Assembly (NCBI RefSeq): GCF_002078875.1
Contig: NC_034410.1
Location: forward strand, 98,768,871 to 98,832,870
Reading direction: 5' to 3'
Origin: Numida meleagris
Lineage: Eukaryota > Chordata > Aves > Galliformes > Numididae
DNA: 64,000 nucleotides
A program made the translations under genes and the position numbers. How positions within the stretch are numbered: the first letter of the stretch is position 1; every line of letters begins with the position of its first letter. Of this stretch, positions 50,176-60,500 are shown one piece after another. The notes beneath the pieces were generated by a model. That model was not told the origin of the DNA. It made no database searches and saw nothing but the letters and a program-made list of their open reading frames with translations.

Positions 50176-50584
50176 TTTTCAAATTCCTTTGTCAAAATGG
50201 AAAGCAGGGCTGCCTATTCTTCACTGTTCAGAACCCTGTGTTTAGTCAATGTATCAAAATGCATACAATTACTTGCTGTCACTTGAGACAGCACTGCCCT
50301 CCCCATGTCCCAGTTTCAGTCTATACTGTTAGTAGTGCACTGTTTGGCAGTTGCTGAGTGATGGGCATGTGCCGGGGGCTACTCACTGGGGAAGAGCTGT
50401 AGCCTTTGAATTGTGTAGAGGGGATGAGGGGCCACATTGTCAGCTGTGTTGGGCTGTGTGTGGCCCATGGGTTGGACATGCCTGTAACAGGTGAATTGTT
50501 TCTCTGAAAGTCTAACCCACAGACATTTAAACAACTGAAGCGTCACTAAGAGCAGTTTCTGCACTGGCTTCATAGACATTTAGA

Positions 50585-51428
50585 TGCACAGGACACAGAA
50601 AGGGATACCAGCCAGAGGGATCTGGACAGGCTTGAGAAGTGGGCCCAAGGGAACCTAATGAGGTTCAACAAGGTCAAGTGCAAGCTGTTGCACTTGGATC
50701 AGGGCAATCCCGGATATGAATACAGACCAGGAGAAGAACTCATTGAAAGCAGCCCTGTGGAGAAGGACTTGGGGGTTCTGCTGGACGAAGTTGCACATGA
50801 GCCAGCAGTGTGCTCTTGCAGCCTGGAAGGCCAACTGTATCCTGGGCTGCGTCTGAAGAGGGGTGACCAACAGGGATAGGGAGGGCATTGTCCCCCTCTG
50901 CTCTGCCCTCCTGGGGCCCCATCTGGAGCACTACATTCAGGCCTGGGGCCCCCAGCAAAGGAGGGATGTGGAGCTGTCGGAGCGGGTCCAGAGGAGGGGC
51001 ACAAAGATGATCAGAGGGCTGGAGCATCTCTCCTGTGAAGAAAGGCTGAGGATGGTGGGCTTGTTTAGCTTGGAGAAACCTCTGGGTAGAGCTCATTGCA
51101 GCCTTCCAGTACTTGAGGGCAGCTTACAAGCAAGAGAGGGACTGACTTTTCACACAGTCTGATAGTGACAGGACAAGGGGGAATAGCTTTAAACTAAAAG
51201 AGGAAGGAGATACAGGGTAGGTTAGGAAGGTTTTATTCACAGAGCGGTGAGGCGCTGGCACAGCTGCCCAGAGAAGCTGTGGGTGCCCCATCCCTGGAGG
51301 CGCTCAAGACCAGGTTGGATGGGGCCCTGGGCAGCTGAGCTGATGGGCGGCAGCCCTGCCCACGGCACGGGGTGGGACTGGGTGGGCTTTGAGGTCCCTT
51401 CTAGCCCAAGGCGTTCTGCGGTTCTATG
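50585..51428 (+). mobile_element. CR1 LINE 3' part next to the ZBTB14 promoter
   Basis: Starts around gggataccagccagagggat and runs through the C-terminal reverse transcriptase remnant ([24 protein letters not shown]) to the tail gaggtcccttctagcccaag. It ends about 50 bases before the GC-rich promoter. It lies just outside hAT copy C. Confidence 0.93.
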
Positions 51429-51479
51429 CCACCGACAGCCGAGACGCTCTCCGGAGAACTCCTTCAAACATCCCGTCTC

Positions 51480-52880
51480 AACTAACCGCGCGAGCGCGGA
51501 GCGCATAGGAGCCGCGGCCCCGCCGCTGCGGGCACGACTCCACCCCCGCCCGCTGCTTCACGCTCCCGCGCCGCTGCCGCCGGGCGCGAGCGCCCCTTCC
51601 CGCCCGCCGCAGTGCCTGGCGCGCGGCCCCGCCCCGACAGCGCCGCCCAACGGCAGCCTCCCTCCCCCGCTCCGGGCCGAGCCCGCGCCCCGCTCGCCGC
51701 TGGGCTCGCACACACACGTACACACGCAGGCGCGGCGGGGCGGGTGCCCGCGGCGCAAGCGGTCCACTCAGCCCGCGCTGGAGCAAGGACGGTTTCCGAG
51801 CGCCTCTGCGCGCTCCTCTCCTCCTTCCTTCCTCTTTTCAGGGGAGCAGGGAGCTTCCGAGAGGGCCGATGGAGCGGAACTGAGTTTGGGNNNNNNNNNN
51901 NNNNNNNNNNNNNNNNNNNNNNNNNNNNNNNNNNNNNNNNNNNNNNNNNNNNNNNNNNNNNNNNNNNNNNNNNNNNNNNNNNNNNNNNNNNNNNNNNNNN
52001 NNNNNNNNNNNNNNNNNNNNNNNNNNNNNNNNNNNNNNNNNNNNNNNNNNNNNNNNNNNNNNNNNNNNNNNNNNNNNNNNNNNNNNNNNNNNNNNNNNNN
52101 NNNNNNNNNNNNNNNNNNNNNNNNNNNNNNNNNNNNNNNNNNNNNNNNNNNNNNNNNNNNNNNNNNNNNNNNNNNNNNNNNNNNNNNNNNNNNNNNNNNN
52201 NNNNNNNNNNNNNNNNNNNNNNNNNNNNNNNNNNNNNNNNNNNNNNNNNNNNNNNNNNNNNNNNNNNNNNNNNNNNNNNNNNNNNNNNNNNNNNNNNNNN
52301 NNNNNNNNNNNNNNNNNNNNNNNNNNNNNNNNNNNNNNNNNNNNNNNNNNNNNNNNNNNNNNNNNNNNNNNNNNNNNNNNNNNNNNNNNNNNNNNNNNNN
52401 NNNNNNNNNNNNNNNNNNNNNNNNNNNNNNNNNNNNNNNNNNNNNNNNNNNNNNNNNNNNNNNNNNNNNNNNNNNNNNNNNNNNNNNNNNNNNNNNNNNN
52501 NNNNNNNNNNNNNNNNNNNNNNNNNNNNNNNNNNNNNNNNNNNNNNNNNNNNNNNNNNNNNNNNNNNNNNNNNNNNNNNNNNNNNNNNNNNNNNNNNNNN
52601 NNNNNNNNNNNNNNNNNNNNNNNNNNNNNNNNNNNNNNNNNNNNNNNNNNNNNNNNNNNNNNNNNNNNNNNNNNNGCCGGCGGGTGCGTGGAGCGGGCGT
52701 GCGCCCGGCTGCGGGCGGGCACGGGCACGGTGCGCCGCTATCCTGAGCCGGCGCCGGCAGGAGGTGCAGCGACAGTCACAAGCTCAGATGGAAGTCCCAG
52801 CAGCAGCCGCGGTCACGGCAGTGAAAAAGCTTTTGTGGAGGGGACGAGCGGCCCCAGTCACCCCGTGCAATAAGTAACGC
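51480..52880 (+). promoter_or_regulatory. ZBTB14: CpG island, promoter and first exon region of ZBTB14
   Basis: An abrupt change to very GC-rich, CpG-dense sequence, unlike anything else in the window. It includes GC boxes such as CCCCGCCCC (51627-51635) and GGGGCGGG (51737-51744), the expected Sp1-type sites of a TATA-less housekeeping promoter. The position upstream of ZBTB14 on the same strand suggests it holds the transcription start and the non-coding first exon. The centre is missing from the assembly (51891-52675), so the start site and the exon 1 donor cannot be placed. Confidence 0.85.
51891..52675. other. Assembly gap (785 N)
   Basis: An unbroken run of N inside the CpG island, as is common where GC-rich promoter sequence resists sequencing. 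Its given length may be an estimate. Confidence 1.
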
Positions 52881-53194
52881 GGTGGCAACGGGACGCTACC
52901 CGTTTGCTACAGTTGCTCCAGTCGGGTGCCTACTGCGCACCGCTGTGGAGTTTGGGTTCTTTCCCCGATCCCAAACTCCTGTGTGCTCACCAACGCGGCT
53001 TGCAGCCAGTTACTCCGTCTGTAATTGGTTCCCGTTTAGCAAGTCTCAGCAGAATCGCAGCAAAATTGTATATTGCTTAATAGATTGTCGGCAGTGGCGC
53101 TTTGCTGTGCACTGAAAAAGAAAGCAGGGCTTTTCCCAGCTTGTGAAGAGCTCTGTGTCCTGTTGGAATAGTTGGTCATGCCCTCATCTGCACT

Positions 53195-53427
53195 GGGTTG
53201 GTGGATTGGATGTAAGGAAAAAAAGTTATTATCAGGGTGGTGAGGCACAGGAACAGGTTGCCCAGAGAGGTGGTGGGTGCCCTGTCCCTGGAGACGCTCA
53301 AGGTCAGGCTGGACGGGGATCTGAGCAACCTGATCCAGCTGTAGGTGTCCCTGCTCATTGCAGGGCAGTTGGACTAGATGGCCTTTGAGGATCTCTTCTA
53401 TTTCGAACAATTTGTTGATTCTATGAT
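53195..53427 (+). mobile_element. CR1 LINE 3' end
   Basis: Forward copy with ggtgaggcacaggaacaggt, tgcccagagaggtggtgggt, ctgatccagctgtaggtgtc and the terminal ttgattctatgatg. Confidence 0.93.
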
Positions 53428-53588
53428 GCCTCATCCTAAGTCAGCAGAGCCAGACAGCTCAGGAAAACACAATATTTCTTAGTTTTCTTTTGCCTGTTTC
53501 ACATATTTGTACACTTCCTTTCTGACTTTGTCTTCCTTTCTGATCGGTCTTAACATCTGATTGCACAGCACAAATAATTTTAGCATTC

Positions 53589-53619
<31 letters not shown>

Positions 53620-53857
53620 TTAAAGTCAATGGTGCCATATGCTGCAATGCCAGGCCTGCAAACACTGTTGTCCGATGCTGAGTGTTTCCACATCATACTA
53701 AACACCCGTTGCCAAAGGTGGAAGTTGCATACCTGCCAGCTGCTTCCGTTTCATATCTTGTCGAGGGTAAATAGGAATTGAGGAGTGGTATTCCAAGTAG
53801 CTGCATGACAGGTGATGGAGGGAGGTGTCTGAATGAAATATTGGCTTACCTGGTTGG

Positions 53858-53934
53858 CAACCCTGCCCGTGGCAGGGCAGTTGGAGCTCAGTGATTTTTA
53901 AGGTCCCTTTCAACCTAATCCATTCTATGATTAC
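53858..53934 (+). mobile_element. CR1 LINE 3' terminal fragment
   Basis: About 75 bases: cctgcccgtggcagggcagt, ttggagctc, aaggtccctttcaacctaat and ccattctatgatta, the CR1 end in forward orientation. Confidence 0.85.
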
Positions 53935-54518
53935 CTTCCTCCCCCATGTGTTTCCTGCCCCTATCACAAGGGGCTGCCTGCCTGTGGGAGACTGGGATTG
54001 AATAATATCAGTTCTGTATTTTTCAGTGTCCCTCTGCTGTTCAAACATCTCCACTGTTTGTTTGAAGATCTGACATCCTGGGTGTTTCTGGATGTGCACC
54101 CATCTGTGCCTCGACGTGCCATCCCTAGGACTGCTTTGCCTGGTTGCCACGCTCTTCCCTGCTCTTGCTCACCCCACTAACTCAGCAGAAAACTGTCCAC
54201 CCTTTTTGATGGATTAATAGATTGACTTTGCTGAATCCCGTAGAGGTTTTCCTGACTTTTGGATCTAGGGAGAAGTGAGTAGCAGGAAAGCAGTCAGAGA
54301 AGTGAAGAAGCCAGCAGAAAGTAAACATGGTTTATGACAACACAGCTATCATCAGATAAGTTTGTACAGTCATCTGTAGAATCTGTCTAAATAATAACTG
54401 AGTGTTTTAGCACTCTGTGTGGTATCATTTTAAATAGTCGATAATGCCATGCTTTAATGCAATAATGTAAAACAGATTTTATCATTTCTAAATATGTTAA
54501 CGTCTTTCTGTCTTTCAG

Positions 54519-54602
54519 GGTGAAGGTGCCCCATTGTAAGGGTTAATCATCTGTCAAATATTTAATAATTGTTTATTCAGAACATTTCCTGCATTGTTCA
54601 TG
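54519..54602 (+). other. ZBTB14: ZBTB14 exon 2: 5' UTR ending in the initiator ATG
   Basis: An 84-nt exon after ctttctgtctttcag and before a good donor, ATG|gtaagg. Its last three bases (54600-54602) are the only ATG in it. Joined to the next exon this gives M-EFFISMSETIKYN, which is the N-terminus I recall for mammalian ZBTB14. The intron of 428 bases therefore separates the start codon from the rest of the protein in phase 0. The base context before this ATG is poor (T at -3), with G at +4 supplied by the next exon. Confidence 0.85.
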
Positions 54603-56374
54603 GTAAGGCTTGTATTCTGTATTTCACTTTCAGTTTGTTATGCTGCCACATGTCCTATACCGTTTTCAATACTAATATTTACTTCAGTTTAAGAACTACT
54701 TCTGATACTGTTGGGTCCTGTATTTAGAGGAAATTGCAACTTCTCAGAAGTTTTCAATTTTGCGTGACTGAATTAATACATGTTTTAATAATATCTTAAT
54801 ACAAAGAAAACACATTAATTGCTATGCCCTATAAATCTTATAATCTGGGGAAATATTTGTAATTTTCAAAGAGGTTTCAAAGTAATATTTTGATAATCTG
54901 AAAGGCTTCTCTGACCCCATTAAGCCAAAAATTTTATTTGGCAATTGTTTTAGAGTGTAAATGGCATCGGCCAGTGGGATTTTATGACTTAGCCTGTTTT
55001 ATCACAAAACTTTCCCTTGTTGTTTTACAGGAGTTTTTCATCAGTATGTCTGAAACCATTAAATATAATGATGATGATCATAAAACTGTGTTCTTGAAAA
55101 CATTAAATGAACAACGTTTGGAAGGAGAATTTTGTGACATAGCTATTGTGGTTGAAGATGTTAAATTCCGAGCACATAGGTGTGTGCTTGCTGCCTGCAG
55201 TACCTACTTCAAAAAGCTTTTCAAAAAACTAGAAGTCGATAGTTCCTCAGTAATAGAAATAGATTTTCTTCGTTCTGATATTTTTGAGGAAGTTCTCAAT
55301 TACATGTACACCGCAAAGATTTCTGTTAAGAAGGAAGATGTAAATTTGATGATGTCTTCAGGCCAGATTCTTGGTATTCGTTTTCTGGATAAACTCTGCT
55401 CTCAAAAACGTGATGTATCTAGTCCTGAAGAGAACACACAGTCCAAGAGCAAGTACTGTCTGAAAATAAACCGTCCTATCGGGGAACCTAACGATACCCA
55501 AGATGATGAGGTAGAAGAGATTGGAGATCATGATGACAGTCCATCAGATGTGACAGTGGAAGGAACTCCCCCCAGTCAGGAAGATGGGAAGTCACCAACC
55601 ACTACCCTGAGAGTTCAGGAAGCAATTCTGAAGGAGTTGGGAAGTGAAGAGGTTCGAAAGGTAAACTGCTATGGCCAAGAAGTAGAGCCTATGGAAACAA
55701 CGGAATCAAAAGACTTAGGATCTCAAACCCCTCAGGCTTTGACATTTAATGATGGCATAAGTGAAGTGAAAGATGAGCAGACGCCGGGCTGGACAACAGC
55801 AGCTGGGGATATGAAGTTCGAATATTTGCTTTATGGTCACAGGGAACACATTGTATGTCAGGCTTGTGGTAAGACCTTTTCTGATGAAGCACGATTGAGA
55901 AAACATGAAAAGCTACACACTGCTGATAGACCATTTGTTTGTGAAATGTGTACAAAGGGCTTTACCACACAAGCTCATTTGAAAGAGCATCTGAAAATAC
56001 ACACAGGTTACAAGCCTTACAGTTGCGAGGTATGTGGAAAGTCTTTTATTCGTGCACCAGACCTAAAAAAACATGAAAGAGTTCACAGTAATGAGAGGCC
56101 ATTTGCATGCCACATGTGTGACAAAGCTTTCAAGCACAAGTCCCACCTCAAAGACCATGAAAGAAGACACCGAGGAGAGAAACCTTTCGTCTGCAGTTCC
56201 TGCACTAAAGCATTTGCTAAAGCATCGGATCTAAAAAGGCATGAGAACAATATGCACAGTGAAAGAAAACAAGTTACTACAGCCAATTCCATCCAGAGTG
56301 AAACAGAACAGTTACAAGCAGCAGCTATGGCTGCTGAAGCAGAGCAGCAATTAGAAACTATAGCTTGTAGTTAA
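54600..56374 (+). CDS. ZBTB14: ZBTB14 (ZF5), BTB/POZ and C2H2 zinc-finger transcription factor
   Basis: The spliced product (54600-54602 joined to 55031-56374) has 448 residues, against 449 that I recall in human. ZBTB14 is a nuclear DNA-binding regulator that recognises GC-rich promoter elements and mostly represses. The N-terminal BTB/POZ domain, which mediates dimerisation and corepressor contact, spans about residues 30-130 (EGEFCDIAIVVEDVKFRAHR, then CVLAACSTYFKKLF). An acidic segment follows (DTQDDEVEEIGDHDD, about 156-172), then a linker with VQEAILKELGSEEVRK. Five consecutive C2H2 fingers lie at about 275-412, joined by short linkers such as TGYKP and RGEKP. The tail ends EAEQQLETIACS. 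All finger Cys and His ligands are present and there is no frame break. The ATG at 55046 (Met7) has a better context, with A at -3, and may also be used, giving 442 residues. The whole domain part is in one exon, and only the start codon is separate. Confidence 0.97.
54603..55030 (+). other. ZBTB14: ZBTB14 intron 2
   Basis: A 428-base AT-rich intron from gtaagg to a pyrimidine-rich ttgttgttttacag. An ATG at 54938 is in frame with the next exon, but it lies within the intron and would be translated only if the intron were retained. Confidence 0.85.
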
Positions 56375-58126
56375 AAAAAAAAAAAAAAAAAAAGACCCAG
56401 AAACTTTATCAAAAATAATATAAGATATTAAAATGAACAAAATCTATTGTTGGTATACATTTAGACCGATAATTATCTTTTGGAAAAAAAAAACAAACCC
56501 TATTTTTAGAGGATTTGAATGCTACATAGGAACAGAAAGCATTGTTCAGTTAGGTGTTTTAAAAAAATTCAGAGATGGGTATTCTTAGAATATAAAATAG
56601 TTTTGTTGTCATTAGCAGTATAATGCACTAATACCTGATTTGTTTTAAGGCTATGATTAAGTTCTCTATAAAACAGGGGTCATCACTTGTGGATGTTTTG
56701 TTTTATTGAGTATGGAATACTGCATACAATATAGACGTCAAAATCAGTGAATTATACCTAAAAATGCTGATATCATAAAATCAGAAACACTGAAAGGAAA
56801 TACTTGTTTTTCATAGTTTTGAAGGTGTTAGGCTTACAATTCTTGAGAAAGAAACAATGATTCCCTATGCTTTTTAATTCCTCCTTTTTTTTTTTTTTTA
56901 ACCTAAGGTAGGTTAGTACAACAGGGTAATGGGGGACTGTGATCAAAATGAAATTTCTTCTTTTTCCACTCCCTCAAATATCCTTTCATTTTAATCGAGG
57001 TGGCAAGTTTTATTAAATAGGAAGTACTCGCTTTCCTAAAAAAAATTGCATTATTCACAGTGGTCCAGGCTGACAAAGAAGGATCATTGCACTTGCTAGT
57101 CCCTTCTGTGGGGAAAAAGTGTCTGACTTGTTTGTTTCTCTGTTCAGTTCAGAAATCTTCTGCAGGCCTGAGAAGAAGGAACAGAACCACAATGGAGCTT
57201 TCTCCATGCAGCATGGAGAAAGATATTTTCCTTAGTGGGACCTGGTAGAAATGAGTTAAAACTCATTTACAGCCTGATGTGGTAGCTTCTATTTTACAGC
57301 TTTCACTCCACCTAACCTAGCACAGTTAAGGCAGAGGGCAGCACAGTAGGATTAGCTGCACTGGCAAGTGACTGAAATTCACTGCCAGACCTCCAGAGTT
57401 TCAGAGCACAGTCACGGCCTATTGCATTACCTGCCAGCAGCGTTCAGACTGGGGTTTTCTATCATCTTGGCTGGTCATACCAGCTGGTAAGTCCTGCTCA
57501 ACCTTTAAAGAACACCACCTTCCGGCACACTGCCACTCAGCAAGAAGGAGACTTCAGTGGGTGATTTCAGTCTTAATTGATTCAGAATCAGTGTTCACTA
57601 ATAGTCTGTTACCTAGAGTTGCCTGTCATGTTTTGTTTCAGACAAGCTGAGGTAGATGCTGCTAATTTAACTGTTAACTCACAGAGTCAACAAAGTACAT
57701 CGTCTTTGGATTGCAGTCTGCTATGTGCAGTTAAGAAGAGAAGACACAAAAACAATGATAATGTGATCCAAAGGGATATTGAGCCTTTATTTAAAATTTG
57801 TAAATACTCAACTATTGTCAGCACTTGAAGCATTTGAAGTAGGAATGGGCAAAAAATGCATTATTGGCACATGATTGGACAGCATTGATCATTTGCGATA
57901 CCTATAGCATATGAAAGTGTTAGACCAGTTTCTGGTAAGTTACTGTGTAGTAGATCACATTTTGCATTTCTAAATAGAAATTGAAAATAGCGTTTTTGGA
58001 ACTGTTCTATGAAACTTTGCTTATTGTTTTGTTTGTTTGCTTTTATACAGCTTCATTTTTTTCATGTACCCATCAGGTTAAGCAATTATCTTAAAATGCC
58101 AATAATCGTTTGAAAGCTGGTCTGTA

Positions 58127-58132
58127 AATAAA
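58127..58132 (+). terminator. ZBTB14: AATAAA, candidate poly(A) signal of ZBTB14
   Basis: Canonical hexamer about 1.75 kb after the stop codon. Confidence 0.5.
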
Positions 58133-58485
58133 ACGTGAATTTAATATTTTAGAAAATGTAAACTTTGGACCTTTACCAATATATTTTTTTAAAATGTTGC
58201 TTCATTTTACATTCAGTAATATTAGTTTGTAAACAAACTATACATTTTGTATCTGTGCAACATCAGAGGATGTGTATTCATTGCATTTTATTGGTTCTCT
58301 TGAGGAACATGATAAATGACCATTGTTAAAATGTTTTATTGTATATGATCACAGATAAAGATAGTAGGTCCAGATTGGGATCTACTTTTTTCTTTCTAAG
58401 AATATTAGTCTCGTTTTGTTTTCTTATCTAAAATTTTGTTCACTTTTTCTTAGATGTTAAAACTGGGGTTGCTGAGCCTGCGTAA

Positions 58486-58491
58486 AATAAA
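58486..58491 (+). terminator. ZBTB14: AATAAA, candidate distal poly(A) signal of ZBTB14
   Basis: Canonical hexamer followed closely by tctgttgtg, a GT-rich element. It is the last hexamer before the old CR1 relic. Confidence 0.5.
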
Positions 58492-58544
58492 TCTGTTGTG
58501 AAAAGACTTCAAAAGCATAAAAAATGAAAAAACTAAAATTTCTC

Positions 58545-58805
58545 TAGGTCTCTTATGAAGAGTGCAAGAGGTAATTAGCTGAAATTGCGGCAGTGAACAT
58601 TTACATTAGACGTCGTGAAAGACTTTTAAGGGGTAGAGTAATGAATTATTAGAACAGAATGCCTGGAGAAGTGCTGCAATCTCCAGTAGTGGTGATATTC
58701 AAGAATGGGTTAGACAAATACCTGTTAGGAATGGTTGAAATATAGTTAATTCTGCCTTGAAGCTAAGGGATAAGCTAAATAACCTCTGAAGAGCCTCTTT
58801 AACTT
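58545..58805 (+). mobile_element. Old CR1-like LINE relic
   Basis: Contains agtgctgcaatctccagtag, attcaagaatgggttagaca and aatacctgttaggaatggtt, which resemble the 3' region of old CR1 families found across birds and reptiles. It is strongly diverged. Confidence 0.65.
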
Positions 58806-60315
58806 TGGTGTTGTTTTTTTTTTTTGTTGTTTTTTTTTTTTTTAGGATGCTGGGGAATTAATAAATGAACACTTAAGTGGAAGGAAAGCTTAAAGCTTAC
58901 AGTTCAGAAAATATGTATATTGCCCTCTGACATTTGTGCACCAGCAATTGGGACATCAATTTAAATTGTATGGAAAAGCAGGTTTGCATTAAAAGACAGG
59001 CAATTGAAAGTGTAATAACACTGGATTTTGCATCATAGTAAATTTTGCTATTGTTTAAGTTTACAGCTGTAAGAGTTATATAAGGCTACAGCTCTAAGCG
59101 TTGTGCAAGTTTGTGGCATTTGAAAATTGAGGCAGATTGGTATTCAGGGACAGTATTCAGAGACAGAAACAAGTGCTGTTGCCACATATGCCTTGTACAC
59201 GGCATAAACACTTTGCATGAGACTTGGCCTTGAGTGAAAACAATGGAATTAATCCCACGTTATAGGTTTCAAAAGTCCCATAGGCCTCCTACTAGCTTAC
59301 TGGTTTTAGCTGCACAGGAGCCAGGAAAATCGCTGCATTTTCCAGAGACCAACAGTGATGATACTGATCATGAAGGCAAAGGCTCTGTTATTTTTAAAAG
59401 GTTGAGAATTTCTTTGGAAGTTTCTACTACAGCTGTGTGTTTTAATGATGCAAACTTTATTTTTCCTTTTTTTCTCCCTCCACTCCTCTCTCTCTTTTTT
59501 TTTCTGTGAAAGCTAATAGAATTTTTTTCTTCCCTTTCCAGAACAGGGCCTGGAATAATTAAGTTTGAAGTTCTGGAAAAGGTCTTAGAAAGGAAGTGTC
59601 AAGGTATCCTTAGCTGTACACTATCATTAGTCCATCCTAAATTAATCCTGTTATAAGTATACAATCTGAAGGGATAGTGGTTTATGTGTTCTGGGGATCT
59701 GACTGTGAAATTCAAGTAAATACAACTGCATCCTAAGACACTACTGCTCACAGCTTCTCTCCTGTCTGTACCAGAAGATGCTATGTACAGAAGCATATGT
59801 ATGTCAGCTCCAAGCCTTAGCAGTTTTCCAGCATGGTAAAAGGGCAAAGTTTTACTTTTGCTTTTAGAAGGATGGCAATTTATTTTCAGAGCATACAAGA
59901 TGGTGAGTGAGATCCTGACCAATTAATGAGAATTTTGCTATTGACTTTACTGGTGCCAGACTAGCCTAATATTCCTAACAAAGTTTGCAGACAAGGGACA
60001 GATTAGCATGAAAGAATGACAGAATGCTATAGAAACATGAATGGCTAAAATTACATTAGATATGAATTAAATGGTCTTTTCTGTTTGTTTGTTGCTTCAC
60101 AGTTAAGTAGCAAAAATATCATGCACGGAAGTATTCCTAAACAGACATTTCTCTGTATAATGTTTTTGAAACCCTGTGATGTCTTTATTATACACAGAAT
60201 AGCAAAAACTCTTGTTAGTCTTTTGGCTCTTATTGCAAATCTGAGGGCATTATGGTGGCTGGTGGAAGTCTGCATGTATTAAAATTAAGTTTAGGAATGA
60301 ATAGCTGTTTGCATG

Positions 60316-60500
60316 ATCAGGACTTATATATATTATATATATTATATATTAATATATATAATATCAGAACTTATATAATATATATAATAAGTTCTGATAT
60401 ATATAATATAATATATATTATATATTATATATTATAATATAAATATATATTATAATATTTATAAATATATAATATATATATTAAAAAGTTCTGATATATA
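60316..60500. repeat. AT-rich tract with repeated inverted motif atcagaactta
   Basis: Long TA runs are punctuated by atcaggactta (60317), atatcagaactta (60361-60373) and two copies in the opposite direction, taagttctgatat (60388-60400) and aagttctgatatata (60486-60500). The central pair forms a perfect 13-bp inverted repeat with a 14-base spacer. Confidence 0.93.

Larger units (their letters stand above)
46572..50484. mobile_element. Composite hAT/mariner element, copy C, split by CR1 insertions
   Basis: The left end is agaatgtgtgtgtccaacct and the right end is ggttggacatgcctg at 50470-50484. The flanks taaaatgt and taacaggt agree at six of eight positions, compatible with an old 8-bp hAT target duplication. 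The hAT sequence is found in pieces at 46572-46647, 47152-47480, 49142-49302 and 50176-50484. They align in order with copy B. A mariner sits at the same place as in copy B (46648-47151), and two CR1 insertions (47481-49141 and 49303-50175) interrupt the rest. Confidence 0.85.
52881..54518 (+). other. ZBTB14: ZBTB14 first intron (probable)
   Basis: Lies between the CpG island and the exon at 54519. It holds two forward CR1 fragments (53195-53427, 53858-53934) and a T-run of 25 at 53597-53621. No coding exon was seen. Confidence 0.65.
56375..58510 (+). other. ZBTB14: ZBTB14 3' UTR (probable extent)
   Basis: AT-rich non-coding sequence downstream of the stop. It opens with a run of 21 A (56373-56393, including the last two bases of the TAA stop). 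Poly(A) signals at 58127 and 58486 mark likely ends. The open frame at 57577-57828 has no known domain. Confidence 0.65.

Noticed and set aside
51247..52746. Long open frames across the assembly gap
   Set aside because: They are open only because N codons do not stop translation. The left part is CR1 and CpG-island sequence.
54938..55030. Upstream in-frame ATG that would lengthen ZBTB14 to 478 residues
   Set aside because: It lies in the intron before a clear acceptor at 55029-55030, and the known N-terminus fits the spliced ATG at 54600.
57577..57828. 83-codon open frame after ZBTB14 preceded by tttgtttcag
   Set aside because: It lies in the probable 3' UTR and its product resembles nothing known. 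It is most likely a chance frame.
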